Assembly: GCA_947172645.1 (NCBI GenBank)
Contig: CAMWBY010000022.1
Location: 1-52,553, forward strand
Length of the DNA: 52,553 nt
DNA from: an uncultured Lachnospiraceae bacterium
GTDB lineage: Bacteria > Bacillota > Clostridia > Lachnospirales > Lachnospiraceae
Reading direction: 5' to 3'
Shown one piece after another: positions 44,893-52,553 of this stretch (the stretch's first letter is position 1; each line of letters opens with the position of its first letter). Under the pieces are notes generated by a model. The model was given only the letters and a program-made list of their open reading frames with translations. It was not told the DNA's origin and ran no database searches. A program made the position numbers and the translations under genes.

Positions 44893-46482
44893 CTACATGC
44901 TCTCTACAGCCGCTCTCTCAATCGCAAGCCCTGCGCCGTACAATTTCATAAACTCGTTAAATCCCTGTACGTCGGATGCTTTCGGCTCCATCTTCTCGCC
45001 CTTCTGCCCTGCAAATACCTTGCCGTCCAGGAAATCCGCCAGGCTCTCATCCGTACCCTTATTGACCATATAGGACGCCAGAAGCGCGATGCCCCATGCG
45101 CCGCCCTCGCCTGCCGTCTCCATAACGCTGACAGGCGCATCCATTGCCGCCGCCAGAATACTCTGTCCCACGCCTTTGGTCTTAAAAAGTCCGCCATGCC
45201 CTAAGATTTCATCCGCCTGCACGCCTTCTTCCTTGAAAAGGATATCAAATCCGGTCTTCAACGCGCCAAGGGATGTAAACAGGTGTACCCGCATGAAGTT
45301 CGCCAGATTAAACTTGGCATCCGGTGTGCGCACGAACAATGGACGCCCTTCATTGAATCCTGTCACATGCTCGCCTGAGAAATAATTATATGCCAACAGT
45401 CCGCCGCAATCATCATCGCCTTCCAGGGCCTTGCGGTACAGATTGCCGTACAGCTCGTTCATATCCACTTTCGTTCCCATCAGCTCTGAATACTCTTTGA
45501 AAAGGTTTACCCATGCATTCAAATCGGATGTACAGTTATTACAGTGCACCATGGCTACCAGGCTGCCGTCCGGCGTAGTCACCAGGTCAATGGCGTCATA
45601 CACCTTGGACAATTCCTTCTCCAACACAATCATACCGAATACACTGGTTCCGGCGGATACATTACCGGTACGCTTCGCCACACTGTTGGTAGCCGCCATG
45701 CCTGTCCCCGCGTCGCCTTCCGGCGGACAGAAAGGTACGCCTGCCTGCAATGTGCCGGTAGGGTCCAACAACTTCGCGCCTTCTTCCGTAAGCGCGCCCG
45801 CCTGCTGTCCTGCCGTATAGACTGCCGGAAGCACGTCTTTTAATTTCCATGCAAAACCCTTATCGGCAACCGCCTCGTCAAACTGGGCAATCATCCTCTC
45901 ATGGAACTGCCCGGTGGCAATGTCAATCGGGAACATGCCGGAAGCCTCTCCTACGCCGACTATTTTCTCCCCCGTCAGTTTCCAATGGATATAGCCCGCC
46001 AACGTAATCACGAATTTCAAGTCGGCCACATGCTCTTCGCCATTCAAGATAGCCTGATAGAGATGTGCAATCGTCCATCTCTGGGGAATATGGTAATTGA
46101 ACAGTTCCGTCAGCTTCGTGGAAGCTTCCTCCGTAATCGTATTCCTCCATGTACGGAAAGGAACCATCAGTTCGTCTTTCTCATCAAAGGCCATATAGCC
46201 GTGCATCATGGCACTAAAACCTATGGCGCCAATCTTTGTCAGCTTCTCGCCATACTGGGCCTGCACATCCTCCGTCAGTTTCTTGTAACAATCCTGCAAT
46301 CCCGTCCATATGTCGTCCAGGCTGTATGTCCAGATACCGTTCTCCAACCTGTTCTCCCAATCATGCGCGCCGGACGCCACAGGCTGATTGTTCTCATCTA
46401 CCAGGACTGCCTTAATCCTGGTAGAGCCAAACTCAATACCCAACACTGCTTTACCGCTCGCAATACATTCCTTTGCTCCCAT
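44893..46482 (-). CDS. araB: L-ribulokinase-like FGGY sugar kinase
   Basis: The 529-residue kinase begins [21 protein letters not shown] and has FGGY signatures including [13 protein letters not shown] and the C-terminal [20 protein letters not shown]. By context it phosphorylates L-ribulose. It is somewhat diverged from E. coli AraB and resembles the Clostridia ribulokinase-like subgroup. It starts three bases after araA with AGGAGG overlapping the araA stop, so the two are translated together. Confidence 0.9.
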   Translation of the reverse strand: MGAKECIASGKAVLGIEFGSTRIKAVLVDENNQPVASGAHDWENRLENGIWTYSLDDIWTGLQDCYKKLTEDVQAQYGEKLTKIGAIGFSAMMHGYMAFDEKDELMVPFRTWRNTITEEASTKLTELFNYHIPQRWTIAHLYQAILNGEEHVADLKFVITLAGYIHWKLTGEKIVGVGEASGMFPIDIATGQFHERMIAQFDEAVADKGFAWKLKDVLPAVYTAGQQAGALTEEGAKLLDPTGTLQAGVPFCPPEGDAGTGMAATNSVAKRTGNVSAGTSVFGMIVLEKELSKVYDAIDLVTTPDGSLVAMVHCNNCTSDLNAWVNLFKEYSELMGTKVDMNELYGNLYRKALEGDDDCGGLLAYNYFSGEHVTGFNEGRPLFVRTPDAKFNLANFMRVHLFTSLGALKTGFDILFKEEGVQADEILGHGGLFKTKGVGQSILAAAMDAPVSVMETAGEGGAWGIALLASYMVNKGTDESLADFLDGKVFAGQKGEKMEPKASDVQGFNEFMKLYGAGLAIERAAVESM

Positions 46483-46485
46483 TTT

Positions 46486-47985
46486 TTACCTCCTATATGC
46501 CGCCTCATTCCATCTCAACTCATTCTTAAAGTTACGGATGGTCGTATCCTTATCAATCACGACACTCTCGATACCCATCGCTGCCGCCCAGTCAACCATC
46601 TGGTCTACCGTCAGGTCATAAGAGAACGCCGTATGATGCGCGCCGCCTGCCAGAATCCATGCTGTTGCGCCGATTTCCATATTGGGCTGCGGCGTCCAGT
46701 ATGCCGTGCCAACCGGAAGCTTCGGCATAGGTTTCTCTACCTTCTTGCAGTCAACCGCATTGATTAACAGCCTGAACCTCGTACCCAAGTCCACCAGGGA
46801 ACATGCCACTGCGGGGCCGGTCTTCGACGTAAACACAAGACGGGCGGGGTCTTCCCTGTTGCCCATGGAAAGAGGACATACTCTGATGCCGATTTCACCC
46901 TCCGCCACGGAAGGACATACTTCCAACATATGCGCCTGCAGAATACCTTCCTTGCCCGGAACCAGATTGTAAGTATAATCTTCCATCAAAGAAGTGCCCT
47001 TGGCATCCTTGATATCCGCCGTCATCAATTTCATCATGCGCACCATGGCCGCTACTTTCCAGTCGCCTTCTGCACCGAAACCATAGCCCTTCTCCATCAG
47101 TCTCTGGATTGCCAGGCCCGGAAGCTGCTTCAGGCCGCCAAGCATCCCGAAGTGGGTAACCACTGCATGGTAATCATTGTCAACCAGGAATTTCTCGATA
47201 CCGATTTCCTGCTGCGCCTGCACGGCCACATGTTTTTTGAACTCATCCAAGTCCCTGCCGTCGTCAATAATCTTATACTTGCTGTAATACTCGTCAACCA
47301 ATGCGTTTACATCGCCCTGGGGAACCGCATCCACATACTCTACCAGGTCATTGACACAGTAGTGGTCAATCTCCCAACCAAACTTAATCTGCGCCTCAAC
47401 CTTATCGCCCTCGGTTACCGCTACGTTATTCATATTATCGCCGAAACGGCATACACGGATATGGGAAGACTCGATGACGCCCAAGGCTGTCCGCATCCAG
47501 CTTCCGAGCTGTTTCTGCACGCTCTCACTCGTCCAATGACCTACAATAATCTTCCGCTCAATACCCATGCGGCTCACGATATGGCCATACTCCCTGTCGC
47601 CGTGCGCCGACTGGTTCTCGTTCATGAAATCCATGTCTATCGTATCGTAAGGAATCTCTTCATTAAACTGTGTATGTAAATGGCAGAGCGGCTTCTTAAA
47701 TTCTTTTAACCCGAGTATCCACATCTTCGCCGGGGAGAAAGTGTGCATCCAGGTAATCACACCGGCACAGTCAGGGTCGTTATTTGCATCGTTAAACGTC
47801 TTCCTGATAGATGCCTGGCTAATCAGCGTGGGTTTCAACACCACCTCAAAAGGCAGATGTCCGGAAGCATTCAGCCCCTCTACGATTTTAGCGGAGTGGT
47901 CTGCCACTTTCCTGAGACACTCATCACCGTACAAGTCCTGTGAACCTGTGCAAAACCAAAATTTGTAATTTTTTACTGCATTCAT
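46486..47985 (-). CDS. araA: L-arabinose isomerase
   Basis: It isomerises L-arabinose to L-ribulose. The 499-residue protein has the metal and catalytic residues in GFGAEGDWK (Glu), LMEDYTYNL (Glu), QAHMLEVCP (His) and GGAHHTAFS (His). ATG 47985 is preceded by GGAGGG; the frame to 48027 is an upstream extension. It is the first enzyme gene after the importer operon. Confidence 0.96.
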   Translation of the reverse strand: MNAVKNYKFWFCTGSQDLYGDECLRKVADHSAKIVEGLNASGHLPFEVVLKPTLISQASIRKTFNDANNDPDCAGVITWMHTFSPAKMWILGLKEFKKPLCHLHTQFNEEIPYDTIDMDFMNENQSAHGDREYGHIVSRMGIERKIIVGHWTSESVQKQLGSWMRTALGVIESSHIRVCRFGDNMNNVAVTEGDKVEAQIKFGWEIDHYCVNDLVEYVDAVPQGDVNALVDEYYSKYKIIDDGRDLDEFKKHVAVQAQQEIGIEKFLVDNDYHAVVTHFGMLGGLKQLPGLAIQRLMEKGYGFGAEGDWKVAAMVRMMKLMTADIKDAKGTSLMEDYTYNLVPGKEGILQAHMLEVCPSVAEGEIGIRVCPLSMGNREDPARLVFTSKTGPAVACSLVDLGTRFRLLINAVDCKKVEKPMPKLPVGTAYWTPQPNMEIGATAWILAGGAHHTAFSYDLTVDQMVDWAAAMGIESVVIDKDTTIRNFKNELRWNEAAYRR

Positions 47986-48029
47986 TTTTTGCCCTCCATT
48001 TTCTTTAAATATAAAAAATTTTATCACTT

Positions 48030-48060
48030 ATCTCTATGCCTTTGCAAGTTGTATGCAAAT
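48030..48060 (-). promoter_or_regulatory. araA promoter region with inverted repeat
   Basis: TTTGCA-7 nt-TGCAAA (48059-48041) is a symmetric site. TTGCAA within it can be a -35, with an AT-rich GATAAAAT -10 about 17 bases later. The symmetry suggests an operator for an unidentified regulator. Confidence 0.5.
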
Positions 48061-48105
48061 TTTTTTAAAATATTTTACATTTAATTAAACAATTTCTTTG
48101 TTTTT

Positions 48106-48137
48106 GCCAAGAAGAGGCGCACAGTACTGTGCGCCTC
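48106..48137 (-). terminator. Terminator after yjfF-like gene
   Basis: A perfect 11-bp stem, GAGGCGCACAG with CTGTGCGCCTC (48114-48137), follows the permease stop. The T-tail is weak. Confidence 0.7.
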
Positions 48138-48149
48138 CACTGCAAAACG

Positions 48150-49175
48150 TTACGCTTTCTTACGCTCTTTGATATTCGCAAGGATTGCCTGCAATACGAT
48201 AAAGAAGCAAAGCAAGATTGCCGTCACGATATTTGCCCAGGAACTTACCAACTTACCATGAGACTTCACCAATGTGGAAATCGTACCGTTAATCAACACG
48301 CCGACCAGAGAACCGCCCACGTTGCCGACGCCGCCTGTCAGAAGCGTACCGCCGATAACGGCCGATGAAATCGCATCCATTTCCAGGCCTGCCGCCTGTG
48401 TGGTCGTTCCACACATAGTATTCAAACAGTAACAGATACCGCCGATAGAAGCCAGGAAACTGGCAAGCACATAAGTCTTCATCTTCGTCTTGCGCACATC
48501 CAACCCCATCAAGGTTGCAGACTGGCTGTTGCCGCCCACCGCGTAGATGCTGCGCCCGAATTTCGTGTACTTTAACATTAAATAAATAAGCAATACCACA
48601 AGCAGCGCCACGATAACCGTCACTCTCACATAGGGCACCTGCAGGATGCCTTTCTTGTTCTCGTATGCACCGATGTTAAACGGAATATGCAGTTTCGTAC
48701 TGGACATCTTCACGAAAAGTTCATCCGATACGATGCTGACCTGGTCCGTACAAATCACTGCGGTCATGCCTCTGGCAAAGAACATGCCCGCCATGGTTAC
48801 GATAAAAGGCTGAATATCCAGATATGCAATACAGTATCCCTGCACAATACCGAACACAATGCCGATTACCAATACGAGCAGCATCAGAACCGGGCTCTTC
48901 ATGCCCCACTCTTCAATACCCACCGCCAGGAACATGCAGTCCATAGCCACTACGGAACCTACAGAAATATCAATACCGCCAGTCAGCATAACGCATGTCA
49001 TGCCCGCCGCAATGCAGATAAGTCCCGCGTTGTTAATCAAAATATTCAGGAACGTCTGTAAATGCGTGAATCCCTTATCCGCATACACGATACAGCCTGC
49101 TATGTACATAACCACAAATAAGATGACGGTGATAAGCAACAAGATGCTGTTGCTGTTAATCTTCAACTTTTTCAT
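48150..49175 (-). CDS. yjfF: ABC sugar importer permease, YjfF type
   Basis: The 341-residue BPD_transp_2 permease has about nine membrane helices, with the family motifs GIDISVGS (cytoplasmic loop), GGNSQSATLMG and AVIGGTLLTGGVGNV. It pairs with the next permease to import a sugar, most likely L-arabinose by context. Confidence 0.9.
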   Translation of the reverse strand: MKKLKINSNSILLLITVILFVVMYIAGCIVYADKGFTHLQTFLNILINNAGLICIAAGMTCVMLTGGIDISVGSVVAMDCMFLAVGIEEWGMKSPVLMLLVLVIGIVFGIVQGYCIAYLDIQPFIVTMAGMFFARGMTAVICTDQVSIVSDELFVKMSSTKLHIPFNIGAYENKKGILQVPYVRVTVIVALLVVLLIYLMLKYTKFGRSIYAVGGNSQSATLMGLDVRKTKMKTYVLASFLASIGGICYCLNTMCGTTTQAAGLEMDAISSAVIGGTLLTGGVGNVGGSLVGVLINGTISTLVKSHGKLVSSWANIVTAILLCFFIVLQAILANIKERKKA

Positions 49176-49181
49176 ATCTGT

Positions 49182-50255
49182 TTACGCCTCCTTTGCAGCC
49201 GCTTTTTTAGCAGACAATTTCTTCAAGTAATCTCTGACGGGTTCCGCCTGGATAACGACAATCAGGATAACCACAATCGCCTTAAAGACAGGCGCCTGCG
49301 CCGAGGAAACTCCCAGTGCATACAGGGTGGTCGTAATCGCCTGGATTGTATATGCGCCGATGATGGAGCCTGCCAGGTTGAACTTACCGCCGCCTAAGCT
49401 GTTGCCGCCGAGGGCCACCGCCAGAATCGCATCCAGCTCCATATTCAGGCCGATGTTATTTGTATCCGCAGAATAGATACGGGAAGTTGCGGTGATGCCC
49501 GCAATACCTGCGCACAGACCGCAGATTGCATAGCACATCAGGATAATCTTCGCAGAATTAAACCCGGATATTCTCGCCGCCTTCTTATTGATGCCCACGC
49601 TCTGTACAAAGGTGCCAAGAGCCGTGAATTTCAAGAGCAGCGCCATAATCAGCACACAAACCGCCGCAATCAGTATCGGTGTGGGCAAAAATCCTACATA
49701 AGAACCGAAAACCTGGAAAGAGGGCACACGCACATACACAATCGCGCTGTTACATAATAGCAAACCTATGGCACGTCCCGCCGACCATAAAATCAACGTG
49801 GCAACCATGGGCTGGATATTAAGGTATGCCACCAGAAAACCGTTAAACAAACCGCAGACTACCGCAACGAGGATGCCTGCGCCGATGCCAAACCAAAGAG
49901 GTTTTGCATACTCGGAAACATTGGTCACGCCATAACCCGCCAGAAGCATACAGCACATACCGCCGGAAAGACTCATAACGGAACCCACCGAAATATCCGT
50001 CCCTGCCGAAGCGGATACAACAAGCGTCATGCCAATCGCCAGTATGGCAACTTCGCTTCCACGGTTTAAAATATCAATCAAACGGCCATATAAGATTGCA
50101 TTGCCGGAAGAAGTAACCTGCGTACTGATAGCGAAAAATCCAAAGGGTGGATTCCCGCATGCAATATCATAGACCACGTTTACTAACATCACCAGAATCA
50201 TACTGAATATAGGCAGGAATAACTGCATTTTTGTTATTTGTTTTACTTTACTCAT
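49182..50255 (-). CDS. ytfT: ABC sugar importer permease, YtfT type
   Basis: The 357-residue BPD_transp_2 permease shows GTDISVGSVMSLSGG, SVGINKKAARISG and AVALGGNSLGGG. ATG 50255 has GGAGG upstream and overlaps the end of the ATPase gene by eight bases; a longer frame to 50273 is less likely. It is followed six bases later by yjfF. Confidence 0.9.
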   Translation of the reverse strand: MSKVKQITKMQLFLPIFSMILVMLVNVVYDIACGNPPFGFFAISTQVTSSGNAILYGRLIDILNRGSEVAILAIGMTLVVSASAGTDISVGSVMSLSGGMCCMLLAGYGVTNVSEYAKPLWFGIGAGILVAVVCGLFNGFLVAYLNIQPMVATLILWSAGRAIGLLLCNSAIVYVRVPSFQVFGSYVGFLPTPILIAAVCVLIMALLLKFTALGTFVQSVGINKKAARISGFNSAKIILMCYAICGLCAGIAGITATSRIYSADTNNIGLNMELDAILAVALGGNSLGGGKFNLAGSIIGAYTIQAITTTLYALGVSSAQAPVFKAIVVILIVVIQAEPVRDYLKKLSAKKAAAKEA

Positions 50256-51771
50256 GTGCCGCACCTCCTGCAATAGCGTGCATAACGCCTTCCTGCGTCA
50301 TCTCGTCGCCGCTAATCTCTCCGACCTTGGCGCCGTCGCGCAAGACTGCCATGCGGTTGCATGTACGGAGCATCTCTTCAATCTCCGAGGAGATGAAAAT
50401 AAGGCTCTTGCCCTCCTGCGCCAATTTAATGACTAACTTCTGAATCTCTGTCTTCGTTCCGATATCGATACCACGGGTAGGCTCATCCAGAATCAGGAAA
50501 TCCGGATTGGTCGCAAGCCATCTTGCCAGAATAACCTTCTGCTGGTTACCGCCGGACAGTCTCTTAATCAATGTCTCTTTGCTCGCCGTCTTAATCTGGA
50601 GCATTTCTATGTACTGGTCCGCCAGTTCAATCTGCTTCGCCATAGGAATCTTCTTGAAAATACCCGCTTTTGCCTGCATAGCCAGGATAATGTTCTCACG
50701 CACGGACAAATCGCCGATGATGCCTTCCGCTTTTCTGTCGTCCGGCAGTAATCCCATGCCTAAGTTCATGGCGTCGATTGGGCTCTTAATCTTTACTTCT
50801 TCACCATTGACTTTCAGAATGCCCGTCTGCGCCCTGTCCGCACCGTAAATGGCGCGTGCAAGCTCGCTTCGTCCGCTTCCCAAAAGTCCGGTAAGACCCA
50901 CTACCTCTCCCTTGTGAATCTGCAAATCAAAAGGTTTGATGGTACCGGCATGGCTTAAGCCCTTGGCGTCAATCTCAAGAGGCGCATGTTCGAAATCCAT
51001 CGTGCCTTCCGGCTTAATGGAAGCGAGGTCATCGAAATCCTTACCCATCATAGCCGCCACAAGCTTGACCCTCGGAAGCTCTTCCACCGTATACTCGCCT
51101 ACCAACGTGCCGTTACGCAGTACGGTAATGCCGTCGCAGACCGCATATACCTGCTCCAGGAAATGGGTTACAAATACGATGCCAACGCCCTGGTCCCTCA
51201 ACCGCTTCATCATACCGAAGAGCTTCTCAACCTCATTGTCGTCCAGCGAAGAGGTAGGCTCGTCAAGAATCAAAACCTTACAGTCCATATCTACAGCACG
51301 GGCAATCGCAATCATCTGCTGCAACGCCAGTGAATATTCTTCCAGGTTCTTCGTCACTTCAATGTCTAAATCTAAATCCTGCATCAATTGCGCCGCCATC
51401 TGGTTCATCTTCCGGCGGTTAACCGTCCCGATTTTCGTAAGCGGCTCGCGTCCGATGTAAAGATTCTCCGCCACCGACAGGTTCGGGCAGAGGTTTACTT
51501 CCTGGTAAACCGTCGAAATTCCCTTCTTCTGGGCGTCCATCGTATCTTTGTTTACGATAGCGCCTTCGATGCCATCCACATGAATTTCTCCGGCCTCGAA
51601 CTTGTTGACACCCGTTAAACACTTTATCAACGTAGATTTCCCTGCACCGTTCTCACCCATCAGTGCACGTATCTCGCCCTTCTTCAAGGTGAAATCTACA
51701 TTGTCAAGCGCTTTAACCCCCGGGAATGTCATACAGATGCCTCGCATTGTCAAAGCAATATTGCTATCCAT
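50248..51771 (-). CDS. ytfR: ABC sugar importer ATPase, YtfR/AraG type
   Basis: The 507-residue protein has two nucleotide-binding domains, as in RbsA/AraG. The first has Walker A GENGAGKST (about 37-45) and Walker B LILDEPTSSLD. The second has a degenerate Walker A (GLLGSGRSEL), LSGGNQQKV and Walker B FLILDEPTRGID. GAGGGTAAAT precedes the start. Its position in a QRT-F array matches the galactofuranose importer of E. coli, but the araBAD genes favour a pentose substrate here. Confidence 0.92.
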   Translation of the reverse strand: MDSNIALTMRGICMTFPGVKALDNVDFTLKKGEIRALMGENGAGKSTLIKCLTGVNKFEAGEIHVDGIEGAIVNKDTMDAQKKGISTVYQEVNLCPNLSVAENLYIGREPLTKIGTVNRRKMNQMAAQLMQDLDLDIEVTKNLEEYSLALQQMIAIARAVDMDCKVLILDEPTSSLDDNEVEKLFGMMKRLRDQGVGIVFVTHFLEQVYAVCDGITVLRNGTLVGEYTVEELPRVKLVAAMMGKDFDDLASIKPEGTMDFEHAPLEIDAKGLSHAGTIKPFDLQIHKGEVVGLTGLLGSGRSELARAIYGADRAQTGILKVNGEEVKIKSPIDAMNLGMGLLPDDRKAEGIIGDLSVRENIILAMQAKAGIFKKIPMAKQIELADQYIEMLQIKTASKETLIKRLSGGNQQKVILARWLATNPDFLILDEPTRGIDIGTKTEIQKLVIKLAQEGKSLIFISSEIEEMLRTCNRMAVLRDGAKVGEISGDEMTQEGVMHAIAGGAAHE

Positions 51772-51913
51772 ATTTACCCTCCATTCTCACACTGCCTGCA
51801 AATTGGGCGCAGGCTTAAAATACCATCTCTTTGTCGTGCACCATGCCTCTTTTGCAGTAATTTTCCGACAATATCTGTCTTTTTCGTATATTATACACTA
51901 AATTTGGGGAAAG

Positions 51914-51944
51914 AAAAAGGGAGAGAAATATGATTTCCCTCCCT
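51914..51944 (-). terminator. Attenuating terminator between binding protein and ATPase genes
   Basis: GGGAGGGAAAT (51944-51934 on the minus strand) pairs imperfectly with ATTTCTCTCCC (51930-51920) and is followed by TTTTTC. It lies in the roughly 200-base gap and would let the binding protein be made in excess of the transporter. Confidence 0.75.
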
Positions 51945-51982
51945 ATTCTATTCTTATCTTATTTTTTATTCGGCTCTAAATC

Positions 51983-52512
51983 TTAGTATGCACGTCCGTC
52001 AAGTACTTCCTGAGTCATGGTGATTGCATACTGGGATTCGATACCAGGCGCTACGAATGCTTCATCCTTAACGACTGTCACAGCATCGATTGCCTCGCCT
52101 GCCTGTAACTTCTGGATAACTTCTGCTGCGAACTCAGCCTGCAGAGGGTTACACTCTACGTTACAGTTAATCTTGCCATCCAGTGTGTACTGTAAGCCGT
52201 CATGTGTTGCATCGAAGGAGATAATGATTACATCGCCGTCAACGCCATATGTGATACCTGCTGCATCCATTGCGTCCATTGCGCCGTATGCTTCGTTATC
52301 GTTCTGGCAAACTACTACGTTGAAATCGCTGTAAGACTTAATGAAGGACTCCATAACTTCCTGTCCGCCTGCCTGTGTGAAGTCACCGGACTGGGAATCA
52401 AGGATTTCCCACTCGCTGTGTGTTGCTGCGATGTTGTTGAAACCTTCTGTACGTCCAAGTGTTGCGGATGCGCCAACGGAACCTTCGATTACAAGAATCT
52501 TAGGGAACCGCT
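51983..52512 (-). pseudogene. ytfQ: Sugar ABC substrate-binding protein, YtfQ type, 3' part only
   Basis: The readable part encodes the C-terminal half of a periplasmic-binding-protein-4-type lipoprotein: KILVIEGSVGASATLGRTEGF, VVCQNDNEAYGAMDAMDAAGI, VIIISFDATHDGLQYTLDGKI and a QAEFAAEVIQKLQ tail. The signal peptide and N-terminal lobe are missing. Beyond about 52505 the frame enters unrelated sequence and meets a stop (TGA at about 52552-52550). The gene is either interrupted here or cut by an assembly edge. Confidence 0.85.
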
Positions 52513-52553
52513 GATTAATTAGTTTTATTTTCAGCATTATCCCGTTTTGTCAG
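52503..52553. mobile_element. Possible insertion-sequence end at the right edge
   Basis: The last about 50 bases do not continue the ytfQ-like frame and contain an in-frame stop. On the plus strand the junction begins near AGGGAACCGCTGATTAATTA, which has the look of a transposon terminus. Too little is present to name a family. Confidence 0.3.

Overview
The window looks like a chromosomal segment of a low-to-mid GC gut Clostridia, most likely Lachnospiraceae. The evidence is Firmicutes-style AGGAGG ribosome sites, a split transketolase, a large Alu-type SRP RNA, a T-box before metG, CsoR-controlled copper export, and lineage proteins such as DUF5711-like and DUF6128-like families. Nearly all genes lie on the minus strand. 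Both ends look like repeat boundaries. The left end reads like the promoter and leader of an rRNA operon running off the window. At the right end a sugar-binding protein gene is cut by foreign-looking sequence with an in-frame stop. The piece may therefore be a whole assembly contig.

Layout, left to right. (1) 0.2-8.8 kb holds housekeeping genes: CvpA, a DUF5711-like propeller, a LysM membrane protein, aldose epimerase, recR-ebfC-dnaX, a phosphofructokinase with mixed signature residues, and tadA. tRNA-Ser(CGA) follows on the plus strand. (2) 9.1-13.3 kb holds a winged-helix regulator with its membrane partner, three tiny membrane-peptide genes (one resembling KdpF), a Kdp-like two-component system and the SRP RNA. 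(3) 13.4-19.3 kb holds a cytoplasmic sugar-binding/GGDEF fusion, a DUF6128-like protein with seven tandem heptads, a CdaR/PucR-type regulator and a shared sugar-importer ATPase (MsmK/UgpC type). (4) 19.5-22.8 kb is a copper operon, csoR-copA. The pump has a fused C-terminal CopZ-like domain with its own strong internal ribosome site. (5) 22.8-26.9 kb holds a dCache-GGDEF cyclase, a YesL protein, a tandem-HD HD-GYP protein and a GNAT enzyme. (6) 26.9-34.2 kb holds D-lactate dehydrogenase, a secreted unknown, an alpha/beta hydrolase, metG with its T-box, a coiled-coil membrane protein and map with a SEC-C zinc motif.

(7) 34.3-38.0 kb is an AT-rich accessory patch: an XRE regulator, a RelB/DinJ-YoeB toxin-antitoxin pair, a gene-poor stretch of hairpins and a BlaI/BlaR1-like pair with an unfamiliar sensor domain. 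A MATE exporter and an AAA/PD-(D/E)XK protein follow. (8) 41.4-52.5 kb is a pentose block. A YtfQRT-YjfF-type ABC importer brings in a sugar, probably L-arabinose. AraA, AraB and AraD convert it to D-xylulose 5-phosphate, and the split transketolase plus Rpe pass it into the pentose phosphate pathway. No dedicated arabinose regulator is visible in the window.

Protein families were recognised by reading motifs in the translated sequence; no database search was run. Starts were moved inward where a good Shine-Dalgarno sequence favoured an internal ATG.
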